Part shown: positions 20,411-31,826 of the stretch, one piece after another | Numbering within the stretch: the stretch's first letter is position 1 | How the letters are laid out: the number at the start of each line of letters is the position of its first letter | From: Streptomyces marokkonensis | Lineage (GTDB): Bacteria > Actinomycetota > Actinomycetes > Streptomycetales > Streptomycetaceae | DNA length: 64,000 nt | Direction: 5' to 3' | NCBI RefSeq assembly: GCF_008312835.1 | Contig: NZ_VSKS01000008.1 | Span: forward strand, 186,001 to 250,000 | Notes under the pieces: generated by a model | What the model was told of the DNA's origin: nothing | What the model saw: only the letters and a program-made list of their open reading frames with translations | The model's database searches: none | Translations under genes and position numbers: made by a program

Positions 20411-20427
20411 AGCCTTCTCCATCCCGG

Positions 20428-21594
20428 TCAGTCCGCCAGCCCCGCCGCGAGCAGTTCCACGAAGCCGACGTCCTCGTTCGCCACGCCGAAGACCTCCGCG
20501 CGCAGCAGGGTCCGCTCGGCCCAGGCGCGGTGCGGTTTCACCTCGTTCATCTTGTTCGTGTAGGCCGACCTGAGTACACCCCCGCCGTCGCGTTCCGGAC
20601 GGACGATGTCCTGGGCGTCGCTGTACTCCTCGTGACTGACGACGGACAGCGCGTGCACGGGCAGCACGTGGGAGGGGTGGATGCAGGTCTTGCCCAGCAG
20701 GCCGTTGGCACGGTCGAGGGAGATCTCGCGCAGGAGGCCGTCCATGGCGTGCTCGATCAGCTTCTCGCGCAGCGCGACCGCCTGGACCTCGTGGAAGGGG
20801 CTCTGCCGCAGCAGTGGCTTGAACATGCGCTCCTGGACCCGGAAGTACTCCCAGACCGGTCCGGTCACGGTGAACCCGGTGCCGTCGGCCCGGCCCAGCA
20901 TGTTGACGACGTCGGAGATGACCGAGGCGACGACCTGGATGTCGTACGCCGTCATGTCGGGGCCCCTGCGCAGCCCGTAGGAGGAGCAGAAGTCGGTGAC
21001 GCCGAGGCGCAGGGCGAGCACGCGGTCGCGGTACTTGTCGACGGCGCGGAAGATGCCCTCCAGGGTTTCCACGCGGGACTCGCGGTAGAGCAGTTCGGGC
21101 GACTCCAGCACCGGCATGGCGAACAGCCGGTGGCCGGTTTCCGCCTCGGCGGTGGTGAGCGCCTCGAGGAACGGCAGGCCGCGTTCGGCGGTGAACTTCG
21201 GCAGGACGAATCCGGACAGCAGCCGGACGGCGGGGCCGAGCCTGTGGGCGAGGTCGGGGATCTGCTCGGGGACCCGGACGCGGATGAACAGCAGCGGCAG
21301 GTCCGCCCCGGGCCTCCCGGCCAGGTCGGCGAACTGGCGCACGAGGTTCTCCTCGCCGGCGGAGACGTCGGCGTCGTTGATGGAGTCCTCCAGGCACAGC
21401 ACCATCGAGACCACACCGCGTCCGCCCTGCTTCACGACGTCGTCGGCGAGCCGGGGCCTGGTCGCGGGGCTGTAGAGCGTGGCACCGAGGGCGGCGGAGA
21501 GCAGCCGGGCCGGGGAGCCGGGCGTGAACTCCGCGGGCTCCCGGAAGAAGAGACGTTTCCGCACAGCAGGGGCGATATGCCCGAAATGACGCAT
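20428..21594 (-). CDS. HpcH/HpaI-family (CitE-like) C-C lyase of Ter-linked operon
   Basis: A 388-aa protein of the HpcH/HpaI aldolase-citrate lyase beta fold: LYSPATRPRLADDV, VVSMVLCLEDSIND (Mg-binding Glu/Asp), LLFIRVRVPEQ, GFVLPKF, LFAMPVLESPELLY and ALRLGVTDFCSSYGLRR. It is first in the operon with the fused PRTase-TRSP-StiP protein and HAD, 17 bp upstream of the next start. In the proposed Ter-linked pathway it may form or break a C-C bond in the metabolite. ATG 21594 has GGGGGAG 4 nt upstream. Confidence 0.87.
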   Translation of the reverse strand: MRHFGHIAPAVRKRLFFREPAEFTPGSPARLLSAALGATLYSPATRPRLADDVVKQGGRGVVSMVLCLEDSINDADVSAGEENLVRQFADLAGRPGADLPLLFIRVRVPEQIPDLAHRLGPAVRLLSGFVLPKFTAERGLPFLEALTTAEAETGHRLFAMPVLESPELLYRESRVETLEGIFRAVDKYRDRVLALRLGVTDFCSSYGLRRGPDMTAYDIQVVASVISDVVNMLGRADGTGFTVTGPVWEYFRVQERMFKPLLRQSPFHEVQAVALREKLIEHAMDGLLREISLDRANGLLGKTCIHPSHVLPVHALSVVSHEEYSDAQDIVRPERDGGGVLRSAYTNKMNEVKPHRAWAERTLLRAEVFGVANEDVGFVELLAAGLAD

Positions 21595-21766
21595 TGAACT
21601 CCCCCGTGCCTCAGTGGAATCAGTGGAATGTCGGAAGGTGGCCGGTAATAGTACGTAGAGATCCATGTCGGCGGTTCCCGCCGGGCATGAACATCAGGTA
21701 ACCCGCCTGTGGCGACCCCAACCCCCCGCATTGTCGTGACCAGGACGGAGAAGGCAGGATGACCAC

Positions 21767-22711
21767 ATGACGCACGCGATGCTGAAGGGGTCGAACGTCC
21801 CTCTCGAGGCCACCACCGTACGCGCCGTGCTGCGCTGGTCGCCCGGGCAGGGGGTGCCGGACGTCGACGCCTCCGCGCTGCTCCTCGGTCTCGACGGCCG
21901 TGTGCGCTCCGACGAGGACTTCGTCTTCTACAACCAGCCCCGGCATCCGTCGGGGAAGGTGTGGCGGCTCGGCAAGAAGCGCGTCGCCGACGGCCTCACC
22001 GACACGATCCAGACAGACCTCGCCGGTGTCGAGTCCGGCGTCGGCCGGATTCTGCTCGTCGCGTCGGCGGACGGCGTCACCTTCGACCGCGTACGGGCGC
22101 TGCGCATTCTGCTGTACGACGCACAGGCCGCCGACGGGGAGGCGCTGGCGTACTTCGACATCAAGCCGGAGACCGGCCAGGAGACCGCGCTGATCTGCGG
22201 TGAGCTGTACCGGCGCGGGGACGGCTGGAAGTTCCGGGCGCTCGGCGAGGGCTATTCGAACGGGCTGGAGGGCCTGGCGACCGACTTCGGCATCTCGGTG
22301 GACGAGTCGGAGGCCGCGTCGGCGCCCGACGGGGCCGACACCACCCAGCAGGCGCCCGCCACGACACAGACCCAGGCCGAGGCCGACGGGATCTCGCCCG
22401 AGGCCCTGACCCAGCCGCAGGCCCCGCTCGTGCCGCCGGCCCCCGAGGTGTCCCGGCCGCTGCCGCCCGAGCAGCCGGCGGGGGTGCCCGCGCAGCCCGG
22501 GTACGGCTATCCGCCGCAGCAGCCCCCGGCCACCCGGCCCGCCTACGGCTACCCGCATCCGGCGAGCCGGCCCGCCTACGGCTATCCGCCCGCGCCCGCC
22601 ACGGCCGCGGCGGGCGCGCCGTCGGGGTACGGCTTCCCGCCGCCGGCGCCCGCGTCCCCCGACCCGGACTTCCGGCTGCCCCCGCAGGGCCCGCAGTTCA
22701 TCGGGCGCTAG
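21767..22711 (+). CDS. TerD-domain protein with proline-rich tail
   Basis: A 314-aa protein. Residues 1-185 are a TerD domain: [34 protein letters not shown] and [37 protein letters not shown]; TerD proteins bind Ca2+ through conserved acidic residues. Residues about 190-314 are a Pro/Tyr/Gly-rich disordered tail with repeated PAYGYP units, possibly for membrane or protein contact. It diverges from the HpcH operon, with 172 bp between starts holding both promoters. Probably a stress-response sensor or scaffold. Confidence 0.88.
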   Translation: MTHAMLKGSNVPLEATTVRAVLRWSPGQGVPDVDASALLLGLDGRVRSDEDFVFYNQPRHPSGKVWRLGKKRVADGLTDTIQTDLAGVESGVGRILLVASADGVTFDRVRALRILLYDAQAADGEALAYFDIKPETGQETALICGELYRRGDGWKFRALGEGYSNGLEGLATDFGISVDESEAASAPDGADTTQQAPATTQTQAEADGISPEALTQPQAPLVPPAPEVSRPLPPEQPAGVPAQPGYGYPPQQPPATRPAYGYPHPASRPAYGYPPAPATAAAGAPSGYGFPPPAPASPDPDFRLPPQGPQFIGR

Positions 22712-22719
22712 CGCACCGG

Positions 22720-22744
22720 TCCCCGCCCGCCGCACGGGCGGGGA
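22720..22744. terminator. Convergent hairpin terminator
   Basis: CCCCGCCCG / CGGGCGGGG (with flanking T-A) and a 5-nt loop, directly after the plus-strand TerD gene and before the stop of the convergent TerA-like gene. Confidence 0.7.
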
Positions 22745-22756
22745 GCCAGGGCCTTC

Positions 22757-23494
22757 TCACCGCTCGGCCTTCGTCTTGAAGCCCCTGCCCCACTGCAGTC
22801 CCCACCCGTAGAGCCGGTCCAGCTCCGCCTGGAAGCCGTACACGAACTTCACCTCGCGGCGGACGAGGATCTCGTTCCTGACGTTCTCGATCATGACCAC
22901 CGCGCAGGACCGGGCCTGTGGATGGCGCTCGTCGAGGCCGATCTCGATCCGCGGGCCGTTGCTGGGGTAGAGCGTGACCATGGCGTGCGTCCGGTCGAAC
23001 GCGGGCGTCTGGTCGTAGATGTAGACGAAGACCAGCAGCCGCTTGAGGTTCTCGCGCTGGTCGAGGTTGACGTACATCGTCTCGCCCGATCCCGAGCCGA
23101 ACCGGTCGTCGCCGCTGAGCTTGACGTACGGCGGCGCGTTGACTTCGCCGAGGAAGCCGCCGAGCGGCTGGACCACGCCCTTGGTGCCGTCCTGGAGCTC
23201 GTAGAGACAGCCGAGGTCGAGGTCGACGTTGACCATGGACTGGCTGTGGCCCACGACCTCCGGCGGCTTGAGCGCCTTGAAGGGGTGGCGCAGCAGGCTC
23301 TCCCGCTGGGTGCCGCCGAAGTCGGAGGTGCGCATCCGCCAGCTCAGATTGATCCGCAGATGGCCGGTGGCCGCGCCCTGCTTGGTCAGGGACACCTGAC
23401 CGTACCGTTTGGTCAGTTCGATCGCGTTGCTGGCCGCGCTGCCCGAGTCGAAGGCGCTCTCACGGCCGCGCCACAGTCCGTCCAGGAAACCCAT
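22757..23494 (-). CDS. TerA/TerD-superfamily protein
   Basis: A 245-aa protein beginning MGFLDGLWRG. The core NVDLDLGCLYELQDGTKGVVQPLGG and GSGSGETMYVNLDQREN resemble TerD-superfamily proteins of the TerA-like branch (D-x-D-L-G ... calcium-binding-type acidic patch), and IEIGLDERHPQARSCAVVMIENV resembles their second half. ATG 23494 is preceded by a GGGGCGGGA stretch. Located among TerD and TerC-type genes, so it probably acts in the same envelope/metal stress module. Assignment to TerA rather than TerD is from memory and less certain. Confidence 0.75.
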   Translation of the reverse strand: MGFLDGLWRGRESAFDSGSAASNAIELTKRYGQVSLTKQGAATGHLRINLSWRMRTSDFGGTQRESLLRHPFKALKPPEVVGHSQSMVNVDLDLGCLYELQDGTKGVVQPLGGFLGEVNAPPYVKLSGDDRFGSGSGETMYVNLDQRENLKRLLVFVYIYDQTPAFDRTHAMVTLYPSNGPRIEIGLDERHPQARSCAVVMIENVRNEILVRREVKFVYGFQAELDRLYGWGLQWGRGFKTKAER

Positions 23495-23560
23495 TCCCGC
23501 CCCATGTCCGCTTGTCGAACCCCCGCCTGTCGTCCGCCGGGCACCCCTGTGCCGGACGGC

Positions 23561-23606
23561 CGACGGGGCGGCCACCGAGGAGTGGTCCTCGGTGGCCGCC
23601 CCGTCG
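23561..23606 (-). terminator. 21-bp perfect hairpin terminator after DUF475 gene
   Basis: GACGGGGCGGCCACCGAGGA and its exact reverse complement (21 bp with the flanking pair) enclose a GTGG loop, 25 bp beyond the stop of the TerC-type gene. Among the strongest hairpins in the window. Confidence 0.88.
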
Positions 23607-23631
23607 AGAGCGTTCCTCACCCGGGATGCCG

Positions 23632-24771
23632 TCACACCCCGGAGGAGACCTCGGTCTTCACGGCGTCCTCTCCCTCGGCCTCCGCGATCCGCTTGTTGCG
23701 GCGGACGGAGGACCAGAAGGAGGCGCCGATCAGGACGACGCCGATGAGGCCGGTGACGATCTCGTTGATCTCGTACTGGATGGTGACGAGCAGGATCATC
23801 GCCAGGGCGCCGATCGCGTAGTGCGCGCCGTGCTCCAGGTAGACGTAGTCGTCCAGGGTGCCCTGGCGGACCAGGTAGACCGTGAGCGACCGGACGTACA
23901 TGGCGCCGATGCCGAGACCGAGCGCCATCAGGACGATGTCGTTGGTGATGGCGAAGGCGCCGATCACGCCGTCGAAGGAGAAGGACGCGTCCAGGACCTC
24001 GAGGTAGAGGAACATGAAGAACGCGGCCTTGCCGGCCAGGGCGACCCCCGTGCGGGGCTTGCCCTCCCGTGCGGCCTTCTCCTCCTCCTCGTGTTCGCGT
24101 TCCTCCTCTTCTTCGAGCTTGTCCTCGAAGAAGCCGGAGAGACCGCCCACGATCATGTAGGTGATCAGACCCGCGATACCGGAGAGAAGGACGGTGGACG
24201 ACTTGTCGACGTGCGCGCCGCCGTGCTGGTGGGCGTTGGTGGCGAAGGTGATCGCGGAGATCAGCAGGATGATCAGCGCGACGCAGACCGACAGCATGTC
24301 GATCTTGCCGAGCTTGGCCAGCGGGCGCTCCAGCCAGGCCAGCCACTTGATCTCCCGGTCCTCGAAGATGAAGTCCAGGAAGATCATGAGCAGGAACATG
24401 CCACCGAACGCGGCGATCGCCGGGTGGGCGTCGGTGACGAGCTCCTGGTAACGGTCCTTGTCGCTGAGCGCGAGGTCGACCGCCTCGATCGGCCCGAGCT
24501 GGGCGCTGACCGCGACGATGACGACGGGGAAGACCAGCCGCATGCCGAAGACGGCGATCAGAATGCCGATGGTGAGGAAGATCTTCTGCCAGAAGGCATT
24601 CATCTTCTTCAGGATGCCGGCGTTGACCACCGCGTTGTCGAAGGACAGCGAGATCTCGAGGATCGAGAGGATCGCCACGATTCCGAAGGCGGTCCACCCC
24701 CCGAAGAGGATCGCTGCGACCAGGCCGAGCGCGGTGACCGCGAACGACCAGCCGAAGGTTTTCAGAACCAC
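23632..24771 (-). CDS. TerC-type integral membrane protein (DUF475)
   Basis: A 379-aa protein with about 9-10 transmembrane helices. LSILEISLSFDNAVVNAGIL and, later, YLEVLDASFSFDGVIGAFAIT are the paired (S/D)FD(N/G) motifs of the TerC fold (DUF475 branch), likely metal-binding sites within the membrane. A highly acidic/basic cytosolic loop (KLEEEEEREHEEEEKAAREGK) separates halves. TerC proteins work with TerD in tellurite/metal and envelope stress and are linked to metal-ion export at the Sec translocon. GTG start at 24771 with GGGGTAG upstream. Likely its own transcription unit, ending in the strong hairpin at 23561-23606. Confidence 0.9.
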   Translation of the reverse strand: MVLKTFGWSFAVTALGLVAAILFGGWTAFGIVAILSILEISLSFDNAVVNAGILKKMNAFWQKIFLTIGILIAVFGMRLVFPVVIVAVSAQLGPIEAVDLALSDKDRYQELVTDAHPAIAAFGGMFLLMIFLDFIFEDREIKWLAWLERPLAKLGKIDMLSVCVALIILLISAITFATNAHQHGGAHVDKSSTVLLSGIAGLITYMIVGGLSGFFEDKLEEEEEREHEEEEKAAREGKPRTGVALAGKAAFFMFLYLEVLDASFSFDGVIGAFAITNDIVLMALGLGIGAMYVRSLTVYLVRQGTLDDYVYLEHGAHYAIGALAMILLVTIQYEINEIVTGLIGVVLIGASFWSSVRRNKRIAEAEGEDAVKTEVSSGV

Positions 24772-24820
24772 TGGCTACCCCAGGTGTGTTAACGGGTCTC
24801 CCCCGCTGCCGTGATCGGCT

Positions 24821-25396
24821 TTACGAAACGTTGACTCCGAAGTCTAGAGCGATGCCGCGCAGCCCCGACGCGTACCCCTGTCCCACCGCACGGAACTTCC
24901 ACTCGCCCTGGTAGCGGTAGAGCTCACCGAAGATCATCGCGGTCTCGGTGGAGGCGTCCTCGCTCAGGTCGTAGCGGGCGAGCTCCTGGCCGTCCGCCTG
25001 GTTCACCACGCGGATGAAGGCATTGCTGACCTGGCCGAAGGTCTGGCCGCGCTCGTCGGCCATGTGGATCGAGACCGGGAAGACGATCTTGTCGCACTGG
25101 GCCGGCACCTTGGAGAGGTCGACCAGCAGGGACTCGTCGTCGCCGTCACCCTCGCCGGTGAGGTTGTCACCGGTGTGCTCCACCGAGCCGTCGGGGCTCT
25201 TGAGCTGGTTGTAGAAGATGAACCACTCGTCGCCCATGACCCGGCCGCCGTTGCACATCAGCGCGCTGGCGTCGAGGTCGAAGTCGGCTCCGGTGGTGGA
25301 GCGCGCGTCCCAGCCGAGCCCGATCATGACCTGCGTGAGGTTGGGTGCGGCCTTGGACAGGGAGACGTTCCCCCCTTTGGCAAGCGTGACGCCCAT
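24821..25396 (-). CDS. terD: TerD-family stress protein
   Basis: A 191-aa TerD protein: [18 protein letters not shown], the acidic Ca2+-binding elements [20 protein letters not shown] and [20 protein letters not shown], and the C-terminal [40 protein letters not shown]. Usual family length. About 75 percent similar by eye to the next gene, so the pair arose by tandem duplication. A terminator-like hairpin lies between them, suggesting separate transcripts. In Streptomyces TerD proteins affect morphology and Ca2+/stress responses. Confidence 0.95.
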   Translation of the reverse strand: MGVTLAKGGNVSLSKAAPNLTQVMIGLGWDARSTTGADFDLDASALMCNGGRVMGDEWFIFYNQLKSPDGSVEHTGDNLTGEGDGDDESLLVDLSKVPAQCDKIVFPVSIHMADERGQTFGQVSNAFIRVVNQADGQELARYDLSEDASTETAMIFGELYRYQGEWKFRAVGQGYASGLRGIALDFGVNVS

Positions 25397-25443
25397 GATG
25401 CTGGTCCCCCTCCGGTTGGTGTCTCTCAGGTGGTCCTGCGCGT

Positions 25444-25474
25444 CCGGCGCCGCACGTAAACCGTGCGGCGCCGG
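25444..25474 (-). terminator. Hairpin between tandem terD genes
   Basis: CCGGCGCCGCACG and its exact reverse complement with a TAAAC loop, 56 bp after the stop of the upstream TerD gene. It should end or attenuate that transcript before the second terD. Confidence 0.75.
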
Positions 25475-25529
25475 GCGGTGTGGCCGCGGCGGGCGGCCTG
25501 GCTCGGGCGTCGCCGCCCGGGTGGCCGTC

Positions 25530-26105
25530 TCAGACGTTCACGCCGAAGTCCTGCGCGATGCCGCGCAGGCCCGAGGCATAGCCCTGGCCGATGGCGCGGA
25601 ACTTCCACTCCGCGCCGTGCCGGTACAGCTCGCCGAAGACCATCGCGGTCTCGGTGGAGGCGTCCTCCGACAGGTCGTAGCGGGCGATCTCGGCGCCGCC
25701 GGCCTGGTTGACCACGCGGATGAACGCGTTGCGCACCTGGCCGAAGGACTGCTGGCGGTTCTCGGCGTCGTAGATGGAGACCGGGAAGACGATCTTCTCG
25801 ATGTCCGCCGGGACACCGGCGAGGTTGACCTTGATCTGCTCGTCGTCGCCCTCGCCCTCACCGGTGAGGTTGTCGCCGGTGTGCTCGACCGAGCCGTCCG
25901 GGCTCTTGAGGTTGTTGAAGAAGACAAAGTTGGCGTCGCTGCCGACCTTGCCCGAGTTGTTCAGCAGCAGGGCGCTGGCGTCCAGGTCGAAGTCGGTGCC
26001 GGTCGTCGTGCGGACGTCCCACCCCAGTCCGATGATGACCGCGGTCAGGCCCGGCGCCTCCTTGCTCAGCGATACGTTGCCGCCCTTGCTGAGGCTGACT
26101 CCCAC
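25530..26105 (-). CDS. terD: TerD-family stress protein (paralogue)
   Basis: A 191-aa TerD protein, [20 protein letters not shown] onward, with [39 protein letters not shown] and the same C-terminal signature as its neighbour. Conserved acidic residues for Ca2+ are intact. It uses ATG 26105 with GGAGGA just upstream. Divergence from the paralogue is concentrated in the central loop after the acidic motif. Confidence 0.95.
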   Translation of the reverse strand: MGVSLSKGGNVSLSKEAPGLTAVIIGLGWDVRTTTGTDFDLDASALLLNNSGKVGSDANFVFFNNLKSPDGSVEHTGDNLTGEGEGDDEQIKVNLAGVPADIEKIVFPVSIYDAENRQQSFGQVRNAFIRVVNQAGGAEIARYDLSEDASTETAMVFGELYRHGAEWKFRAIGQGYASGLRGIAQDFGVNV

Positions 26106-26218
26106 GAGTCCTCCATTGGTGTCCAGGGGCGGGGTGCCCCGTCGTGCGTCGGATGTCGGATCAACGAGTCGATCCTAGTGAGGGGTTCCCGGGGCCCGCA
26201 GGCCCCGGAAGCGAACAA

Positions 26219-26677
26219 TCACAGGGTGTCGAGCGCTTTCACGTACTCGTTCAGGTCACGGGCGTCCGGCAGACCGTTGACGACGGTCCAGCGCACGACG
26301 CCCTCCTTGTCGATGATGAAGGTCCCGCGCACGGCACATCCCTTGTCCTCGTCGAAGACGCCGTAGGCGCGGGAGACGTTGCCGTGCGGCCAGAAGTCGC
26401 TGAGCAGCGGGTACTCCAGCCCCTCCTGCTCGCCGAAGACGCGCAGGGTGTGGATCGAGTCGTTGGAGACGGCGAGCACCTGGGTGTCGCGGTCGGAGAA
26501 CTGCGGCAGGTTGTCGCGGACCTCGCACAGCTCACCGGTGCAGACGCCGGTGAAGGCGAACGGGTAGAAGAGGACCACCACGTTCCTGCGGCCGCGGAAG
26601 TCCGACAGCCGCACGGTGGCGCCGTGGTTGTCCTTGAGCTCGAAGTCCGGGGCCTTGTCGCCGACCTGGATCGCCAT
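26219..26677 (-). CDS. AhpE/Bcp-type peroxiredoxin
   Basis: A 152-aa thiol peroxidase: [23 protein letters not shown], then [21 protein letters not shown], where the first Cys of TxxC is the peroxidatic residue and a second Cys follows (CTGELC). It reduces peroxides in the cytosol. An ATG at 26689 exists, but the AAGGG site directly abuts it; ATG 26677 fits the family start ([10 protein letters not shown]). Between terD and DUF3052 genes, suggesting membership in a stress regulon. Confidence 0.93.
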   Translation of the reverse strand: MAIQVGDKAPDFELKDNHGATVRLSDFRGRRNVVVLFYPFAFTGVCTGELCEVRDNLPQFSDRDTQVLAVSNDSIHTLRVFGEQEGLEYPLLSDFWPHGNVSRAYGVFDEDKGCAVRGTFIIDKEGVVRWTVVNGLPDARDLNEYVKALDTL

Positions 26678-26786
26678 CGTCGTGTTCATCCCTTCGGGGT
26701 TGGTCGCTCCGACCCACCCTACGCAGGGAGTACGACAGACCGACGGACGGGCCGACGCATGACGCGAACGGCCCGTCCGGGGTGAT

Positions 26787-27224
26787 TCACCGCTTCGACT
26801 TGGCGGCCTTCGGGGTCGCCAGCCGACTGCCGCTCCAGTCCTTGCCGACGCTGACGCTCTTGGACGCCGTCAGACCCGCCGTGGTGGCGGCCTCCGAGAT
26901 GTCGCTCGGCTCGACGTAGCCCGAACGGCCGGTCTTCGGCGTGAGGAGCAGGATCGCGCCGCCCTCTTCGATGTACGTGCCGGCATCCACCAGCGCATCC
27001 GTCAGGTCGCCGTCGTCGTCGCGGAACCACAGCACAACGGCGTCAGCCACGTCGTCGTAGTCCTCGTCGACCAGGTCACTCTCGATGACGCCCTCGATGG
27101 CCTCGCGGAGCTCCTGGTCGACGTCGTCGTCGTAGCCGATTTCCTGGACCACCTGCCCGGGCTGGAACCCCAGCCTGGCGGCAGGGTTCGTCCGCTCCTC
27201 CGCGTGGTCCGCGGTCGCGCTCAC
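26787..27224 (-). CDS. DUF3052 protein
   Basis: A 145-aa acidic protein: [57 protein letters not shown] and [33 protein letters not shown]3052 is an actinobacterial family regularly next to aceE and the peroxiredoxin gene; function not established. GTG 27224 has a perfect AGGAGG 7 nt upstream. The gene faces away from aceE across a 400-bp spacer. Confidence 0.9.
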   Translation of the reverse strand: MSATADHAEERTNPAARLGFQPGQVVQEIGYDDDVDQELREAIEGVIESDLVDEDYDDVADAVVLWFRDDDGDLTDALVDAGTYIEEGGAILLLTPKTGRSGYVEPSDISEAATTAGLTASKSVSVGKDWSGSRLATPKAAKSKR

Positions 27225-27627
27225 GGGTTGCCTCCTGATCATGTCTTGGGAATGTCTCAGCCACGCGCGTGCGCGAAGCATTGGCCGTAGTCCACACGGG
27301 CGGGACGGATCGCGCAAGTACCCGGCCGTGCAGACCGCCGAAACGGTGACGATCCTGGCCGGGTCACCGCAACTCCAGGCACACCATCATGGCCCGTAGT
27401 GACGCACACCACACCCTTGTGCCCCGTTTGGGCGTTTGGGAACCGTCTGTGGGTACGAGACTCGAATGTACTCGCCCCATGCGTCACCGTACCGGTCCCG
27501 CGTCCGGATTACCTCTCGGTAGAGATGACGGGCGCGGCGCCGGGGTGGACCATGGGGAGCGGCGCAATCCGGGCCGTACCGGCGAGACGGCGGCCCTTTC
27601 ACGGCCCTCTGACAGGTAAGGAACAGC
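27225..27627. promoter_or_regulatory. Divergent spacer between DUF3052 gene and aceE
   Basis: A 403-bp non-coding stretch that must contain the promoters for both divergent genes. It is AT-richer in the middle (27400-27480, with TTTGGGCGTTTGGGAACCG). I could not pick out convincing promoter hexamers or a palindrome, and small open frames here have no ribosome site. The aceE ribosome site is AAGGAAC at 27618-27624. Confidence 0.6.
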
Positions 27628-30384
<2,757 letters not shown>

Positions 30385-30407
30385 CGGACCCCCCGGTCAC
30401 GGACCGG

Positions 30408-30448
30408 CGGACGGGCCGGCGGCCCCCCGGGGGCCGCCGGCCCGTCCG
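30408..30448 (+). terminator. 19-bp perfect hairpin terminator of aceE
   Basis: CGGACGGGCCGGCGGCCCC and its exact reverse complement with a CCG loop, 23 bp after the aceE stop. Its right arm ends only 5 bp before the -10 box of the following leaderless gene, so terminator and promoter are interleaved. Confidence 0.85.
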
Positions 30449-30465
30449 TGCCTACGATGCCCCGC

Positions 30466-31230
30466 ATGGCCGAACCGACTGCACTGGACCTCTGGGAGCG
30501 GCGTACCCAGATCCCCCTGATGGCTCTCGCCGTCCTCTTCGCGATCGCCTACGCGCTGCCGATCGTGGATCCGGACGCTCCGCGGACGCTGCTGACCGCC
30601 TGCTACGCGGTGAACTGGGGTGTGTGGTCCGCGTTCGCCGTCGACTACGCGGTCCGGCTGTGGCTGAGCGAGGACCGGATGCGGTTCGTGCGCGGGAATC
30701 CGCTGGCGCTGCTCGCGGTCGCGCTGCCGCTGGTCCAGCCGCTGCGGCTGCTGCGGCTGGTGTCGCTGCTGCTGCTGGCCGGGCAGCGGGCGCGGCTGGC
30801 GTCGCAGATCCGGGTCACGACGTATGTCGCCGGCTGCTGCCTGGGTCTGCTGGTCTTCGGCGCGCTGGCCGTGCTGGAGGTGGAGCGGGGCCGGCCGGAC
30901 GCCTCCATCCACACGCTGGAGGACGCGGTGTGGTGGGCGTTCACGACGATGACCACCGTGGGGTACGGCGACATGGCGCCGACCACCGGATGGGGCCGGA
31001 TGCTCGCGATCGGGCTGATGCTCTCCGGGATCGCGCTGCTCGGTGTCGTCACCGCGAACATCGCGGCGTGGTTCATCGCGCGGTTCGAGATGGACGACGA
31101 GGAGGAGCGCCGGCAGACGGCGGCCATCCACTCGCTGGCCGAGGAGGTCCGGTCGCTGCGTGCGGAGATCGCGGCGCTGCGGGAGCGGGCGGCGGATCAG
31201 GCACCCGGGACGCCACGCGAACCGGCGTGA
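30466..31230 (+). CDS. Voltage-gated-type potassium channel
   Basis: A 254-aa membrane protein with a voltage-sensor-like set of four helices (the S4-like segment is QPLRLLRLVSLLLLAGQRARL with spaced Arg), a pore loop with the K+ selectivity filter TMTTVGYGDMAPTT, a final helix, and a C-terminal charged coiled coil (HSLAEEVRSLRAEIAALRERA) that likely tetramerises. ATG 30466 has no ribosome site but a TACGAT box ends 7 nt before it, so it looks leaderless. Confidence 0.92.
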   Translation: MAEPTALDLWERRTQIPLMALAVLFAIAYALPIVDPDAPRTLLTACYAVNWGVWSAFAVDYAVRLWLSEDRMRFVRGNPLALLAVALPLVQPLRLLRLVSLLLLAGQRARLASQIRVTTYVAGCCLGLLVFGALAVLEVERGRPDASIHTLEDAVWWAFTTMTTVGYGDMAPTTGWGRMLAIGLMLSGIALLGVVTANIAAWFIARFEMDDEEERRQTAAIHSLAEEVRSLRAEIAALRERAADQAPGTPREPA

Positions 31231-31267
31231 GCGAGGGCCCCCGGCGCCCCACCGGAGACCCTCGCTC
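31229..31267. terminator. Bidirectional hairpin after K+ channel gene
   Basis: GAGCGAGGG and CCCTCGCTC pair around a 21-nt loop, overlapping the stop codon of the channel gene and ending 10 bp before the stop of the convergent DUF4190 gene. Confidence 0.5.
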
Positions 31268-31276
31268 GTGCCCGGG

Positions 31277-31582
31277 TCAGAACATGCCGTACCCGGGGGT
31301 CGGCCCGGCCAGCCAGACGATGGCCAGGAGCGTGTCGATGGCGCCCAGGATCAGGGCGACCAGGGCCGGCACCGAGCGGGAGCCCCCCGCCCAGCTGCGG
31401 CCCATGGCGAGCCACCCGCAGACCATCGCCACCGGGCCGAGAACGATCCCCAGCACGAAGAAGCCGGCGACCGCACAGATGGCTCCGATGATCCCGAGCG
31501 TCGCGCGATCCGGCCCGGACCGTGACCACGTCCGGCCACGTGTGCGGGGGTGCCTGCGCGTTCCGTGTCCGAAGCTCGCCAT
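31277..31582 (-). CDS. DUF4190-type small membrane protein
   Basis: A 101-aa protein: a basic N-terminus (TRRHPRTRGRTWSRSGPDRA) then two long hydrophobic stretches, LGIIGAICAVAGFFVLGIVLGPVAMVCGWLAMGR and VPALVALILGAIDTLLAIVWLAG. The pattern GxxxGxxxxxxGxxxxxxGxxAxG fits DUF4190. Function unknown. Of three stacked starts, ATG 31582 has GGGAG at proper distance (6 nt). Confidence 0.8.
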   Translation of the reverse strand: MASFGHGTRRHPRTRGRTWSRSGPDRATLGIIGAICAVAGFFVLGIVLGPVAMVCGWLAMGRSWAGGSRSVPALVALILGAIDTLLAIVWLAGPTPGYGMF

Positions 31583-31826
31583 CATCAACTCCCTTGGGGG
31601 TGTGTTGACATGGCGGGTACCCCCGCTTCCGCGGTGAATTCATGCCGCGGCGACGGCCGGTGGGGCCGCCGCCCGCGCGCCGCCCCCCTCCGGCAGCGCG
31701 CCGCAGCCGGCGCCCTCCAGGCCCTGCGGAGGATTTGACCCACTGTGACCTGCGGTGCCTTCCCGTGGGGGGAGTTCACCGCGTCGGTTCACCCTGATGA
31801 GCGACACCGGGTCGCACGACGGCCCG

